From the NCBI GenBank assembly GCA_026988445.1, contig JALSLF010000584.1:1-6753 (forward strand): DNA of 6,753 nt. The letters are read 5' to 3'. Positions within the stretch are counted from its first letter, which is position 1; every line of letters begins with the position of its first letter. The notes beneath the pieces are model-generated. The model had not been told where the DNA came from. It saw only the letters and a program-made list of their open reading frames with translations, and ran no database searches. Shown piece by piece: positions 1-6,055 of this stretch. A program made the translations under genes and the position numbers. The stretch comes from Bacteroidales bacterium. Its GTDB lineage: Bacteria > Bacteroidota > Bacteroidia > Bacteroidales > NBLH01.

Positions 1-1862
1 CGCTGAACACCGCCAATATCCATACTATCGCCTTTTACTTGAATTAATTCATTATTTACTATGTAAAAAATGGGATGTCGAGCACCGGCAAATTCAATAA
101 CGTTATTTTTATAGTCAAATACACAGAGTGCTAAATCCATTCCGTCACGGCTTTCGTTTTTGTCCTGATTCAGTGAAATACGTATGTTAATATGCAATAA
201 GTTCAGAATCATATCCGGAGCAGTAATTCTTTGATGATTAACTATTTGGTTTAAGTATGAATTACCGATAAGGCTCATAAATGCCCCTGGTACACCGTGT
301 CCGGTACAATCTACAATTGCAATAATTACTTTTTCTTCTTCTTCGTTTTTCGATATCCAGTAAAAATCACCACTTACTTGTTCTCTGGGTTTAAAAAAGA
401 CGAAAGCATCTTTAAAAAATTCTTTGAAAATATCGGGTTTGGGTAACATTGCCTTCTGTATCCGACTGGCGTAGTTAATACTGCCCGTAATATTTTTATT
501 TATTTTTTGAATTTTTTTGTTTTGTTCAACTATAGCTTGTTGTTGTTGATATAGTTCGGCATTTTTATCTTCAATATCTTTTTTCTGTTCGGTAAGGATT
601 TTATTAATTTTTTGCTTATGCACGTTTGAGCGGTATAAAGAAAATGCAAAAATCATCAGCAAAACAGAACCTATACCTATAGCAATGGCTATTGCGCGCT
701 GCTTTTCAATGGTAGCCCTGTTTAGTTCACCATCCTTGGTAAGCATCGCAATTTCATTTTCTTGTTGTTGAATTTCATAACTAACCTGCATTTCTGCCGA
801 TTGATTTATTTGCTTTGCTTCCATTATCGAATCAATCACTCCGGCATAGCGTTTTTGAAAATCAAAAGCTTTTCTAATATTTTTTTGCCGTTCATAGATA
901 TTCGACATAAGCCGGTAGGATTTTGCTTTAATATCTAAAAAATTATACATGTAAGCAATTTCCAAAGCAGCAAGACATTGATTCTTTGCCTGCTGAATTT
1001 TGTTCAGGTCTAAGTATGTAGCGGATAACCGGTTATGAACTAAGGATTGTTCGTAATTATGTTGAAATTTTTTGTAAATATTTAGTGCATGATTATAATA
1101 ATCAATTGCTTTTAAATATTTTTCATCATAAACATAAATATCGCCAATTTTGGTATTAATATCCGCAACATTTAATAAGTATTTATCGTCTTTAAAATTT
1201 TCCAGTGCATTATTCAAAAACTCAATAGCCTTGTCGTATTCTTCTCGTTCCAAGTAAACTTCAGCAATATTTTGATTTGATAAAGCCAGCAATTCAGGAT
1301 CTTTTAAAGATTTTCTGAAATAATGCGAGTTGATAAAATATTTTAATGCTTCATCTTCCTGTCCGTGCCTGAGATTTACAAATCCAATACGGTCATAAAC
1401 CAAAGCCAAACCTTCTTTATCTCCTATTTCTTTAAAGATTTCTTGTGCTTGTTCGTAATAATTTTTTGCAATACTGCTTAAGTTTTGTTCAAAATAAATA
1501 TTGCCAATATCGATAAGCGAAAATGCAATGTGTTTTTGTTCCTTAAAATGTTGAAATATTCGGTATCCTTTAAAATAATAATCTAATGCCATTGAATAAG
1601 CTTTTCGGCTAAAATAACAATCACCTAAATAATTTAAAGAAACCGCCATTTGAACGCTATCTTTCAACTCTGTGGCTAATTGCAATGCTTGAGCAGCATA
1701 TTCTGTTGCCAGCATTGGGTTAATTTGCCTGTTTTCAAGATATTGTTTTTGAAGTTGCTCAATAGTTACCGAGTCCTCTGTTAAGGATTGCTCTTGCCCC
1801 TTAATACCGGAATTCAGAAAAAATAAAACAAATATTAACCCCCAAGTGTATTTTTTTAGCAT
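1..1862 (-). CDS. TPR-repeat membrane protein with C-terminal SpoIIE-type (PP2C-like) serine phosphatase domain, 3' end cut by window
   Basis: The minus strand is open without a stop from the ATG at 1862-1860 to base 1, giving 620 complete codons. An in-frame TAG lies just upstream (1892-1890), so this ATG is the first possible Met; no Shine-Dalgarno is visible. Residues 1-22 look like a signal peptide. Residues about 50-345 are helical TPR-like repeats with recurring G-x2-Y and A-L-x-Y-Y patterns. Residues 390-410 form one hydrophobic membrane helix, followed by a Lys/Gln/Glu-rich coiled coil (about 411-450). The SpoIIE/PPM phosphatase domain follows: SINYASRIQKAMLP near 450, SGDFYW at 497-502, DCTGHGVPGAFMS at 518-530, DGMD at 573-576, then FAGARHP. 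D518 and the Asp of SGDFYW are expected metal ligands. The last part of the domain, with its final Asp-Gly motif, lies outside the window. By family knowledge, periplasmic TPRs sense a signal and the cytoplasmic domain dephosphorylates Ser/Thr on a partner such as an anti-sigma antagonist; the partner here is unknown. It is transcribed divergently from the hydrogenase operon. Confidence 0.93.
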   Translation of the reverse strand, partial: MLKKYTWGLIFVLFFLNSGIKGQEQSLTEDSVTIEQLQKQYLENRQINPMLATEYAAQALQLATELKDSVQMAVSLNYLGDCYFSRKAYSMALDYYFKGYRIFQHFKEQKHIAFSLIDIGNIYFEQNLSSIAKNYYEQAQEIFKEIGDKEGLALVYDRIGFVNLRHGQEDEALKYFINSHYFRKSLKDPELLALSNQNIAEVYLEREEYDKAIEFLNNALENFKDDKYLLNVADINTKIGDIYVYDEKYLKAIDYYNHALNIYKKFQHNYEQSLVHNRLSATYLDLNKIQQAKNQCLAALEIAYMYNFLDIKAKSYRLMSNIYERQKNIRKAFDFQKRYAGVIDSIMEAKQINQSAEMQVSYEIQQQENEIAMLTKDGELNRATIEKQRAIAIAIGIGSVLLMIFAFSLYRSNVHKQKINKILTEQKKDIEDKNAELYQQQQAIVEQNKKIQKINKNITGSINYASRIQKAMLPKPDIFKEFFKDAFVFFKPREQVSGDFYWISKNEEEEKVIIAIVDCTGHGVPGAFMSLIGNSYLNQIVNHQRITAPDMILNLLHINIRISLNQDKNESRDGMDLALCVFDYKNNVIEFAGARHPIFYIVNNELIQVKGDSMDIGGVQ

Positions 1863-1953
1863 GAAAGCAGTTTTAATCTTGCATTTATTCTAAGCTAAAT
1901 TGAGCGGTTATCTACTTCAATAAGCATCAATCTGTTGAGTTAAAATATTTATA

Positions 1954-1995
1954 AAAAAAAGACCCAAATACCGGTAAGGTATTCTTACTTTTTTT
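1954..1995. repeat. Interrupted inverted repeat, terminator-like on both strands
   Basis: An outer stem AAAAAAAG (1954-1961) pairs with CTTTTTTT (1988-1995). An inner stem AATACC (1967-1972) pairs with GGTATT (1978-1983) around the loop GGTAA. A competing hairpin, GTAAG (1974-1978) with CTTAC (1984-1988), is followed directly by seven T on the plus strand. On the minus strand the inner stem is followed after a few bases by eight T. It could be a weak bidirectional terminator or an operator, or it could be a chance product of AT-rich sequence. The stems are mostly A-T pairs, so confidence is low. Confidence 0.35.
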
Positions 1996-2123
1996 CTAAA
2001 CTTTTTAATCTCAATATCTTGGCACTTCTTTTTGTACATAATCGCTCAATTTAGGTCTGATTAGAAAAACAAAGCATAAAAATATCAAATATTCCGGTTT
2101 GCTAAACAAATTTTTGTAAAAAA

Positions 2124-2156
2124 CTTTAATTTTTTTGATGAAATTTCAAATTAAAG
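2124..2156. repeat. Imperfect inverted repeat upstream of hydC, possible operator
   Basis: The right arm TCAAATTAAAG (2146-2156) is the reverse complement of the left arm CTTTAATTTTTTTGA (2124-2138) if four extra T in the left arm are allowed as a bulge. The core is TTTGA, seven bases, TCAAA. It lies about 230 bp before the hydC start. It loosely resembles dyad operators of redox regulators such as FNR/CRP or Rex, but it matches none of those consensus sequences well, so no regulator is assigned. Confidence 0.3.
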
Positions 2157-2382
2157 ACTTGTTTCAGTATGCTTTTGGGCAGTATTAGGTATTGTAAGAA
2201 TATTTTTAATCTTCTTCTTTTTTTGTAATTAGCTGTAAATAAGTCTGTTCTGTTTTGTTTTTTAACTTAATGATAAATAGTGACAAAAATCATGTTTTAA
2301 GCTAATAAAAGTCATGGTTATGCTTCTTATTGCTTTATAAATTTACATAGAAATTTAAAGTATTCATAAAAAACTTTTCGAT

Positions 2383-2853
2383 ATGGCTGAAGTTAAAGAA
2401 CTTGTAAAAGAATTAGTTGATAAATATGGCAGAGAACGTAAGAATTTGTTGCCTGTCCTTCAAGGAATACATCTTGAAACAAATTATTTATCAAAAGAAG
2501 CGATGCTTGAAGTAGCTAAGCAAATGGATTTATCTGCTGCTGAAATCTATGGAACCGCATCGTTTTATTCGTTTTTAGACACAAAGGCAGATGGTAAATA
2601 TAAAATCAGAGTGTGTAAATCCATTACTTGCGAAATGGCAGGTAAATCTGAGATAATACGAACTCTTGAGGATATGTTAAAGGTTAAAGTTGGAGAAACA
2701 ACCGAAGGAAAACGCTTTTCTTTGTTAGAAACCAATTGTTTAGGTTTATGCGATCAAGGACCTGCTATGTTGATTAATGAGGAGTTCTACACTCAATTAA
2801 CACCTGCAAAGGTGCGTAAAATTTTAGGAGAATATATTAGAAATAAATATTAA
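2383..2853 (+). CDS. hydC: NADH-dependent [FeFe]-hydrogenase, NuoE-like [2Fe-2S] subunit HydC
   Basis: This 156-residue soluble cytoplasmic protein belongs to the thioredoxin-like [2Fe-2S] family of complex I NuoE (24 kDa subunit). An N-terminal helical part (about 1-65, ending in YGTASFYSF) precedes the ferredoxin fold. The four cluster cysteines are C78 and C83 (C-x4-C) and C119 and C123 (C-x3-C, in NCLGLCDQGP). The length is normal for the family. In related complexes the subunit packs against the FMN-binding subunit and its cluster lies near the flavin, off the main electron path. It is the first gene of a three-gene operon, 19 bp before hydB. There is no clear Shine-Dalgarno upstream, only an A-rich stretch; the ATG gives a normal NuoE-type N-terminus. 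The hydrogenase role, as opposed to complex I or formate dehydrogenase, is inferred from co-location with hydA. Confidence 0.93.
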   Translation: MAEVKELVKELVDKYGRERKNLLPVLQGIHLETNYLSKEAMLEVAKQMDLSAAEIYGTASFYSFLDTKADGKYKIRVCKSITCEMAGKSEIIRTLEDMLKVKVGETTEGKRFSLLETNCLGLCDQGPAMLINEEFYTQLTPAKVRKILGEYIRNKY

Positions 2854-2858
2854 AAAAT

Positions 2859-2864
2859 AAGGAG
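2859..2864 (+). promoter_or_regulatory. Shine-Dalgarno of hydB
   Basis: AAGGAG lies eight bases before the ATG at 2873, within the 19-bp hydC-hydB gap. It fixes the hydB start. It matters because it confirms the short N-terminus of HydB: no upstream start is needed, and the hydC stop lies only 19 bp before the ATG. Confidence 0.8.
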
Positions 2865-2872
2865 AATCGGAT

Positions 2873-4036
2873 ATGTCAAATATTAAATTAAGAAAAGTAG
2901 ATGTGATATTTAGTCCTTATTCAGTAGCACCTTACGAAATATTAAAAAATGCAATGAAACGCTCCAAGGATGAAGTAGTACAGGAGCTAATTGACTCAGG
3001 ACTAAGAGGTCGCGGTGGTGCCGGTTTCCCTACCGGACTAAAGTGGAAATTTGCGAAACAACAAGAAAGCGACCAAAAATATGTGATTTGTAATGCCGAC
3101 GAAGGAGAACCCGGAACCTTTAAAGACCGTAAACTTTTGGTTGAAGTGCCGCGAAAAGTGATTTCAGGGATGGCAATTTGTGCTTGGGCTGTTGGGGCAA
3201 GCAAAGGGTATATTTATTTAAGAAGAGAGTACCGTTATTTAGTGTCGCATATAGAAGAAGAACTTGAACTTTATCATAAATTTGCGAAAGAAGCCGGTTT
3301 AGATTTTAAAATTGAAATTTTTATGGGCGCAGGGGCTTATATCTGCGGTGAAGAAACTGCTCTTATTGAATCAATGGAAGGCAGACGCGGCGAACCCAGA
3401 AATAAACCGCCATTTCCTATAAAAAACGGGTATTTGGGTAAACCAACAGTTGTTAATAATGTAGAAACCTTTGCTTCGGCAACAATGGTTTGTCGAATGG
3501 GAGCTGATGAATATAAAAAGTTAGGAACAGATGATCAGCGTGGTTCAAAATTATTTTCAATTTCGGGTGACTCACCCAAAAAAGGTGTTCATGAATTAGA
3601 ATTAGGAATGAGCTTAGAAGATTTTGCCAATGAATTTGGAGACGGCGATACTAAAGCTGTTCAGGTTGGCGGTGTTGCCGGTTTTTGTATTCCTAAAAAA
3701 CAATTTAAAACAACCATTATTGGCGAAGGAAACACAACCGGCGGTTCTACAATGATTTTTAACAGTACACGCTCCATGTATAATGTACTGCACAATTATT
3801 TAGATTTCTTTGCAGAAGAATCATGCGGACAATGTACGCCTTGCAGAGTTGGAACTCAGCAATTACTCAAAGGTATTGAAGCGGTAAAATCCAAAAAGAA
3901 ACCACCTGAGTACTTAGACCAATTGGTAAAATTAGCGGAAACCATGCGTTTAACATCAAAATGCGGTTTAGGACAATCGGTTACTAATTCGTTTTCTTCA
4001 ATTGTTAAAAATTTCAGAGAAGAAATGATTTATTAG
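2873..4036 (+). CDS. hydB: NADH-dependent [FeFe]-hydrogenase, short NuoF-like FMN/NADH-binding subunit HydB
   Basis: This 387-residue cytoplasmic flavoprotein is homologous to complex I NuoF (51 kDa subunit). It should take electrons from NADH through FMN, or deliver them to NAD+ in reverse, and exchange them with HydA. GRGGAGFPTG (46-55), NADEGEPGTFKDR (74-86) and GAGAYICGEETAL (152-164) mark the FMN/NADH-binding Rossmann-like fold. A SLBB-like region follows. The C-terminal N3-type [4Fe-4S] cluster has ligands C318, C321 and C324 (SCGQCTPC) and C364 (SKCGLGQS). The protein ends 23 residues after C364. Electron-bifurcating HydB proteins of the Thermotoga type are around 600 residues, with an added N-terminal thioredoxin-like [2Fe-2S] domain and a C-terminal two-[4Fe-4S] ferredoxin domain; neither exists here. 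The start at 2873 has a good Shine-Dalgarno. The lack of these domains suggests direct NADH-H2 chemistry without ferredoxin, which is inference. Confidence 0.94.
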   Translation: MSNIKLRKVDVIFSPYSVAPYEILKNAMKRSKDEVVQELIDSGLRGRGGAGFPTGLKWKFAKQQESDQKYVICNADEGEPGTFKDRKLLVEVPRKVISGMAICAWAVGASKGYIYLRREYRYLVSHIEEELELYHKFAKEAGLDFKIEIFMGAGAYICGEETALIESMEGRRGEPRNKPPFPIKNGYLGKPTVVNNVETFASATMVCRMGADEYKKLGTDDQRGSKLFSISGDSPKKGVHELELGMSLEDFANEFGDGDTKAVQVGGVAGFCIPKKQFKTTIIGEGNTTGGSTMIFNSTRSMYNVLHNYLDFFAEESCGQCTPCRVGTQQLLKGIEAVKSKKKPPEYLDQLVKLAETMRLTSKCGLGQSVTNSFSSIVKNFREEMIY

Positions 4037-4049
4037 CATAGCTAATAAA
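4029..4049 (+). repeat. Perfect 9-bp hairpin across the hydB stop codon
   Basis: Bases 4029-4037 and 4041-4049 are perfect reverse complements around an ATA loop; the core reads TTATTAGC-ATA-GCTAATAA. The hydB TAG stop (4034-4036) lies in the left arm. No T-run follows (the next bases are A-rich), so this is not a standard terminator on the plus strand. It could be an mRNA stability or processing element between hydB and hydA, or a protein-binding palindrome. The symmetry is certain; the function is inferred. Confidence 0.5.
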
Positions 4050-4077
4050 AAAGTTTTCAAAATTTAAATTTATAATC

Positions 4078-5862
4078 ATGGCAGAACAAGTAAAATTAAA
4101 TATAGATGGCGTTGATGTTCAGGTTGAAAAAGGACAATCGATACTTGATGCCGCAAAAAAAGTAAATATCAGAATTCCTACACTTTGTCATCACGAAGAT
4201 TTATGTGTTGCCGGTAATTGCAGAGTGTGTGTAGTGGAACAGGAAGGTAAAAACACGCTTACCCCTTCATGTGCAACTCCTGCAGAAGAAGGCATGGTGA
4301 TTAAAACCAGTACCCCTAAAGTACGCCGTGCACGCAAAGATCTTATGGCGCTATTGGTTTCGGAGCATAATACACAGTGTACAACCTGTTACCGAAGCAC
4401 GAATTGCGAACTACAAGATTTAGCCGCAGAGTATAATGTAGATAATAATATTTATTTAAGTGTACTCAAAGAGAATCTGGAAATTGACAAATCTTCATGG
4501 TCAATTGAAAAAGACGACAGCAAATGTATTCGTTGTCAACGATGTGTAAGAACCTGCGCTGAACTACAACATGTAAATGCGCTTGCAGTAACCGAACGCG
4601 GTAGGGATATGAGGATATCTACTTTTATGCATTTGCCTATGAATGAGATTGTTTGTACCAACTGTGGACAGTGTATTACGCATTGCCCAACAGGAGCACT
4701 TACCGAGCGTCGCTATTATGATGAAATTTGGGAAGCAATTGATGACCCGGAAAAGCATGTAGTAATTAATACTGCTCCTTCGGTACGTGTAGCGCTTGGC
4801 GAGATGTTAGGCTTTCCTGTAGGCACACGGGTTACCGGCAAAATGGTTACCGCATTGAAAAAAATGGGATTTGATTCTGTATTAGATACCGATTTTAGTG
4901 CAGATTTAACCATTATTGAAGAAGCAAATGAGTTGTTGGTGAGATTAAAAGATGCTTTGGTACACAAAAAAGATGTGGCTTTACCGATGATTACTTCTTG
5001 CTCACCGGGCTGGGTGAAATTTATTGAGCATATGTACCCTGAACATTTGGCTCATTTATCTTCCTGTAAATCGCCGCAGCAAATGTTTGGAGCTCTTACA
5101 AAGACCTATTATGCCGAGAAAAAAGGTATTGATCCGTCAAAAATTGTAAGTGTTGCCGGAATGCCTTGTGCTGCAAAAAAATATGAAGCAAATCGTCCTG
5201 AAATGCGCGATAGCGGTTATCATGATGTGGATGCCGGACTTACTACTCGTGAAATTGGGCACATGATTAAACAGTCGGGTATAAACTTTTTGGAACTCGA
5301 GGATAGTGAGTTTGATAGCATTATGGGAGAATCAACGGGTGCAGGTGTTATCTTTGGTGCAACAGGAGGTGTTATGGAAGCTGCTTTAAGAACGGCTTAT
5401 TTTGTTATAACCGGACGACCGGTACCCTTTGATAATTTGAATATTACTCCGGTTCGCGGACTGAAAGGGATTAAAGAGACATCAATTAAATTTGAGAATT
5501 GCTTGCCTGAATACAGTTTCCTTGAAGGAGTTGAAGCAAAATTTGCCATTGCGCATGGTTTAATAAATGCTCGTCAGATTATGGACCAAATTGTTGCAGG
5601 GGAATCTCCATACCATTTTATCGAAATTATGGCTTGCCCGGGTGGTTGTATCGGTGGCGGCGGACAGCCAATCCCAACCAATGATGAAATTCGTAAAAAA
5701 AGAATTCAGGCAATTTATGATGAGGATATGAATAAACCCATTCGTATGTCGCATGAGAATCCGGAAATTATTAAAATTTATGAAGATTTTCTTGAAAAAC
5801 CTTTGGGCGAAAAATCTCATCATTTGTTACATACAAAATACAGAAAAAGAAAAAGGTATTAG
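4078..5862 (+). CDS. hydA: [FeFe]-hydrogenase catalytic subunit HydA (group A, NuoG-like N-terminus)
   Basis: This 594-residue cytoplasmic enzyme catalyses 2H+ + 2e- to H2, reversibly. Domains in order: a plant-type [2Fe-2S] ferredoxin (C37, C48, C51, C65); a NuoG-type His-Cys3 [4Fe-4S] site (H97, C101, C104, C110); two [4Fe-4S] clusters (C150/153/156/160 and C193/196/199/203); then the H-cluster domain. The H-cluster motifs are L1 TSCSPGW (306-312), L2 MPCAAKKYE (362-370) and L3 ACPGGCIGGGGQP (519-531), with FGATGGVMEAALR between L2 and L3. Proton-path residues known from Clostridium pasteurianum CpI appear conserved: E282, E285, C308 and S328. L1 is unusual, with Ser at 309 where CpI has the cluster ligand C300, and there is an additional cysteine at 330. 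The architecture and length resemble CpI (574 residues). The extra C-terminal [2Fe-2S] domain of Thermotoga HydA is absent. It starts 41 bp after hydB without a clear Shine-Dalgarno. Activity would require the HydE/F/G maturases, which are not in the window. Confidence 0.96.
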   Translation: MAEQVKLNIDGVDVQVEKGQSILDAAKKVNIRIPTLCHHEDLCVAGNCRVCVVEQEGKNTLTPSCATPAEEGMVIKTSTPKVRRARKDLMALLVSEHNTQCTTCYRSTNCELQDLAAEYNVDNNIYLSVLKENLEIDKSSWSIEKDDSKCIRCQRCVRTCAELQHVNALAVTERGRDMRISTFMHLPMNEIVCTNCGQCITHCPTGALTERRYYDEIWEAIDDPEKHVVINTAPSVRVALGEMLGFPVGTRVTGKMVTALKKMGFDSVLDTDFSADLTIIEEANELLVRLKDALVHKKDVALPMITSCSPGWVKFIEHMYPEHLAHLSSCKSPQQMFGALTKTYYAEKKGIDPSKIVSVAGMPCAAKKYEANRPEMRDSGYHDVDAGLTTREIGHMIKQSGINFLELEDSEFDSIMGESTGAGVIFGATGGVMEAALRTAYFVITGRPVPFDNLNITPVRGLKGIKETSIKFENCLPEYSFLEGVEAKFAIAHGLINARQIMDQIVAGESPYHFIEIMACPGGCIGGGGQPIPTNDEIRKKRIQAIYDEDMNKPIRMSHENPEIIKIYEDFLEKPLGEKSHHLLHTKYRKRKRY

Positions 5863-5897
5863 TGCAATAAGTTAAATAAGTTTAGATTAGTTAGGTA

Positions 5898-5926
5898 AGG
5901 GTTGCTGTAATGGCAGCCCTTTTTTT
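5898..5926 (+). terminator. Rho-independent terminator of the hydCBA operon
   Basis: The arm AGGGTTGC (5898-5905) pairs with GCAGCCCT (5913-5920), eight pairs including one G-T, around the loop TGTAATG. A run of seven T follows (5920-5926). It lies 35 bp after the hydA stop, so the operon very likely ends here and the lipoprotein gene downstream is a separate unit. Confidence 0.92.
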
Positions 5927-5933
5927 ATCGTGA

Positions 5934-5969
5934 TGACAAAATGTCACTGTTCTGTTTAGGAAAATGACA
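5934..5969. repeat. TGACA/TGTCA repeat cluster before the lipoprotein gene
   Basis: TGACA (5934-5938) and TGTCA (5942-5946) form a 13-bp perfect palindrome with an AAA spacer. A further TGACA lies at 5965-5969, and ATGACAA is repeated directly 31 bp apart (5933-5939 and 5964-5970). The cluster sits between the hydrogenase terminator and the next start codon, where a promoter is expected. It may be an operator. A related TGACAAAA also occurs upstream of hydC at 2281-2288. The motif is short, so chance is possible. Confidence 0.3.
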
Positions 5970-6044
5970 ATTTGGCTTGTTTTAAAGGTTGGAATAAAAC
6001 TTGAATATAGCCCAAACGAATTTATTTTAATGTTTAACTTTAAA

Positions 6045-6050
6045 AAGGAG
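6045..6050 (+). promoter_or_regulatory. Shine-Dalgarno of the YfdX-like lipoprotein gene
   Basis: AAGGAG lies five bases before the ATG at 6056. It supports this start, which also places the signal peptide and lipobox at normal positions. Confidence 0.75.
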
Positions 6051-6055
6051 AAATT

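Larger units (their letters stand above)
1863..2382. other. 520-bp AT-rich divergent intergenic region with inverted repeats
   Basis: This spacer separates the 5' ends of the phosphatase gene (leftward) and hydC (rightward), so both promoters should lie in it. It is much richer in A and T than the genes and has many homopolymer runs. I see no tRNA, no riboswitch I recognise and no convincing gene. The longest small open frames are a 40-residue one on the minus strand (2039-1917) and a 16-residue one on the plus strand (2138-2188); neither has a ribosome-binding site or recognisable content. I could not place a Bacteroidota-type promoter (TTTG near -33, TAnnTTTG near -7) with confidence on either strand. 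Two imperfect inverted repeats, and a loose direct repeat around TCATG at 2290-2294 and 2312-2316 (22 bp apart), are the only structure seen. Confidence 0.7.

Noticed and set aside
1917..2039. 40-residue open frame on the minus strand in the spacer
   Set aside because: Composition is what AT-rich noncoding DNA gives by chance (Lys/Ile/Phe-rich), there is no ribosome-binding site, and it crosses the inverted repeat at 1954-1995.
2132..2150. A defined Rex or FNR binding site upstream of hydC
   Set aside because: The dyad TTTGA-N7-TCAAA has the wrong spacing and bases for the known Rex (TTGTGA-N6-TCACAA) and FNR (TTGAT-N4-ATCAA) sites, so it is listed only as an unassigned inverted repeat.
2138..2188. 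16-codon open frame on the plus strand that could be a leader peptide upstream of hydC
   Set aside because: No Shine-Dalgarno, no run of a regulatory amino acid codon, and it overlaps the inverted repeat; too short to support.
2932..3204. 90-residue open frame on the minus strand inside hydB
   Set aside because: It lies antisense to the conserved FMN-binding motifs of hydB, has no recognisable content, and is explained as a shadow of the real reading frame.
2383..4036. Interpretation as complex I nuoE-nuoF or as NAD-dependent formate dehydrogenase subunits
   Set aside because: The next gene in the operon is a full [FeFe]-hydrogenase with all H-cluster loops, not nuoG or fdhA, and a terminator closes the operon after it.
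4564..5823. Minus-strand open frames inside hydA (4564-4758, 4716-4967, 5560-5823)
   Set aside because: All are antisense to conserved hydrogenase motifs, overlap one another or the catalytic domain, and show no family signature.
5970..6000. Sigma-54-like or sigma-70-like promoter before the YfdX-like gene (TTGGCTTG, TTGGAAT)
   Set aside because: No matching partner element at the right spacing, and Bacteroidota promoters use a different consensus, which I also could not place.
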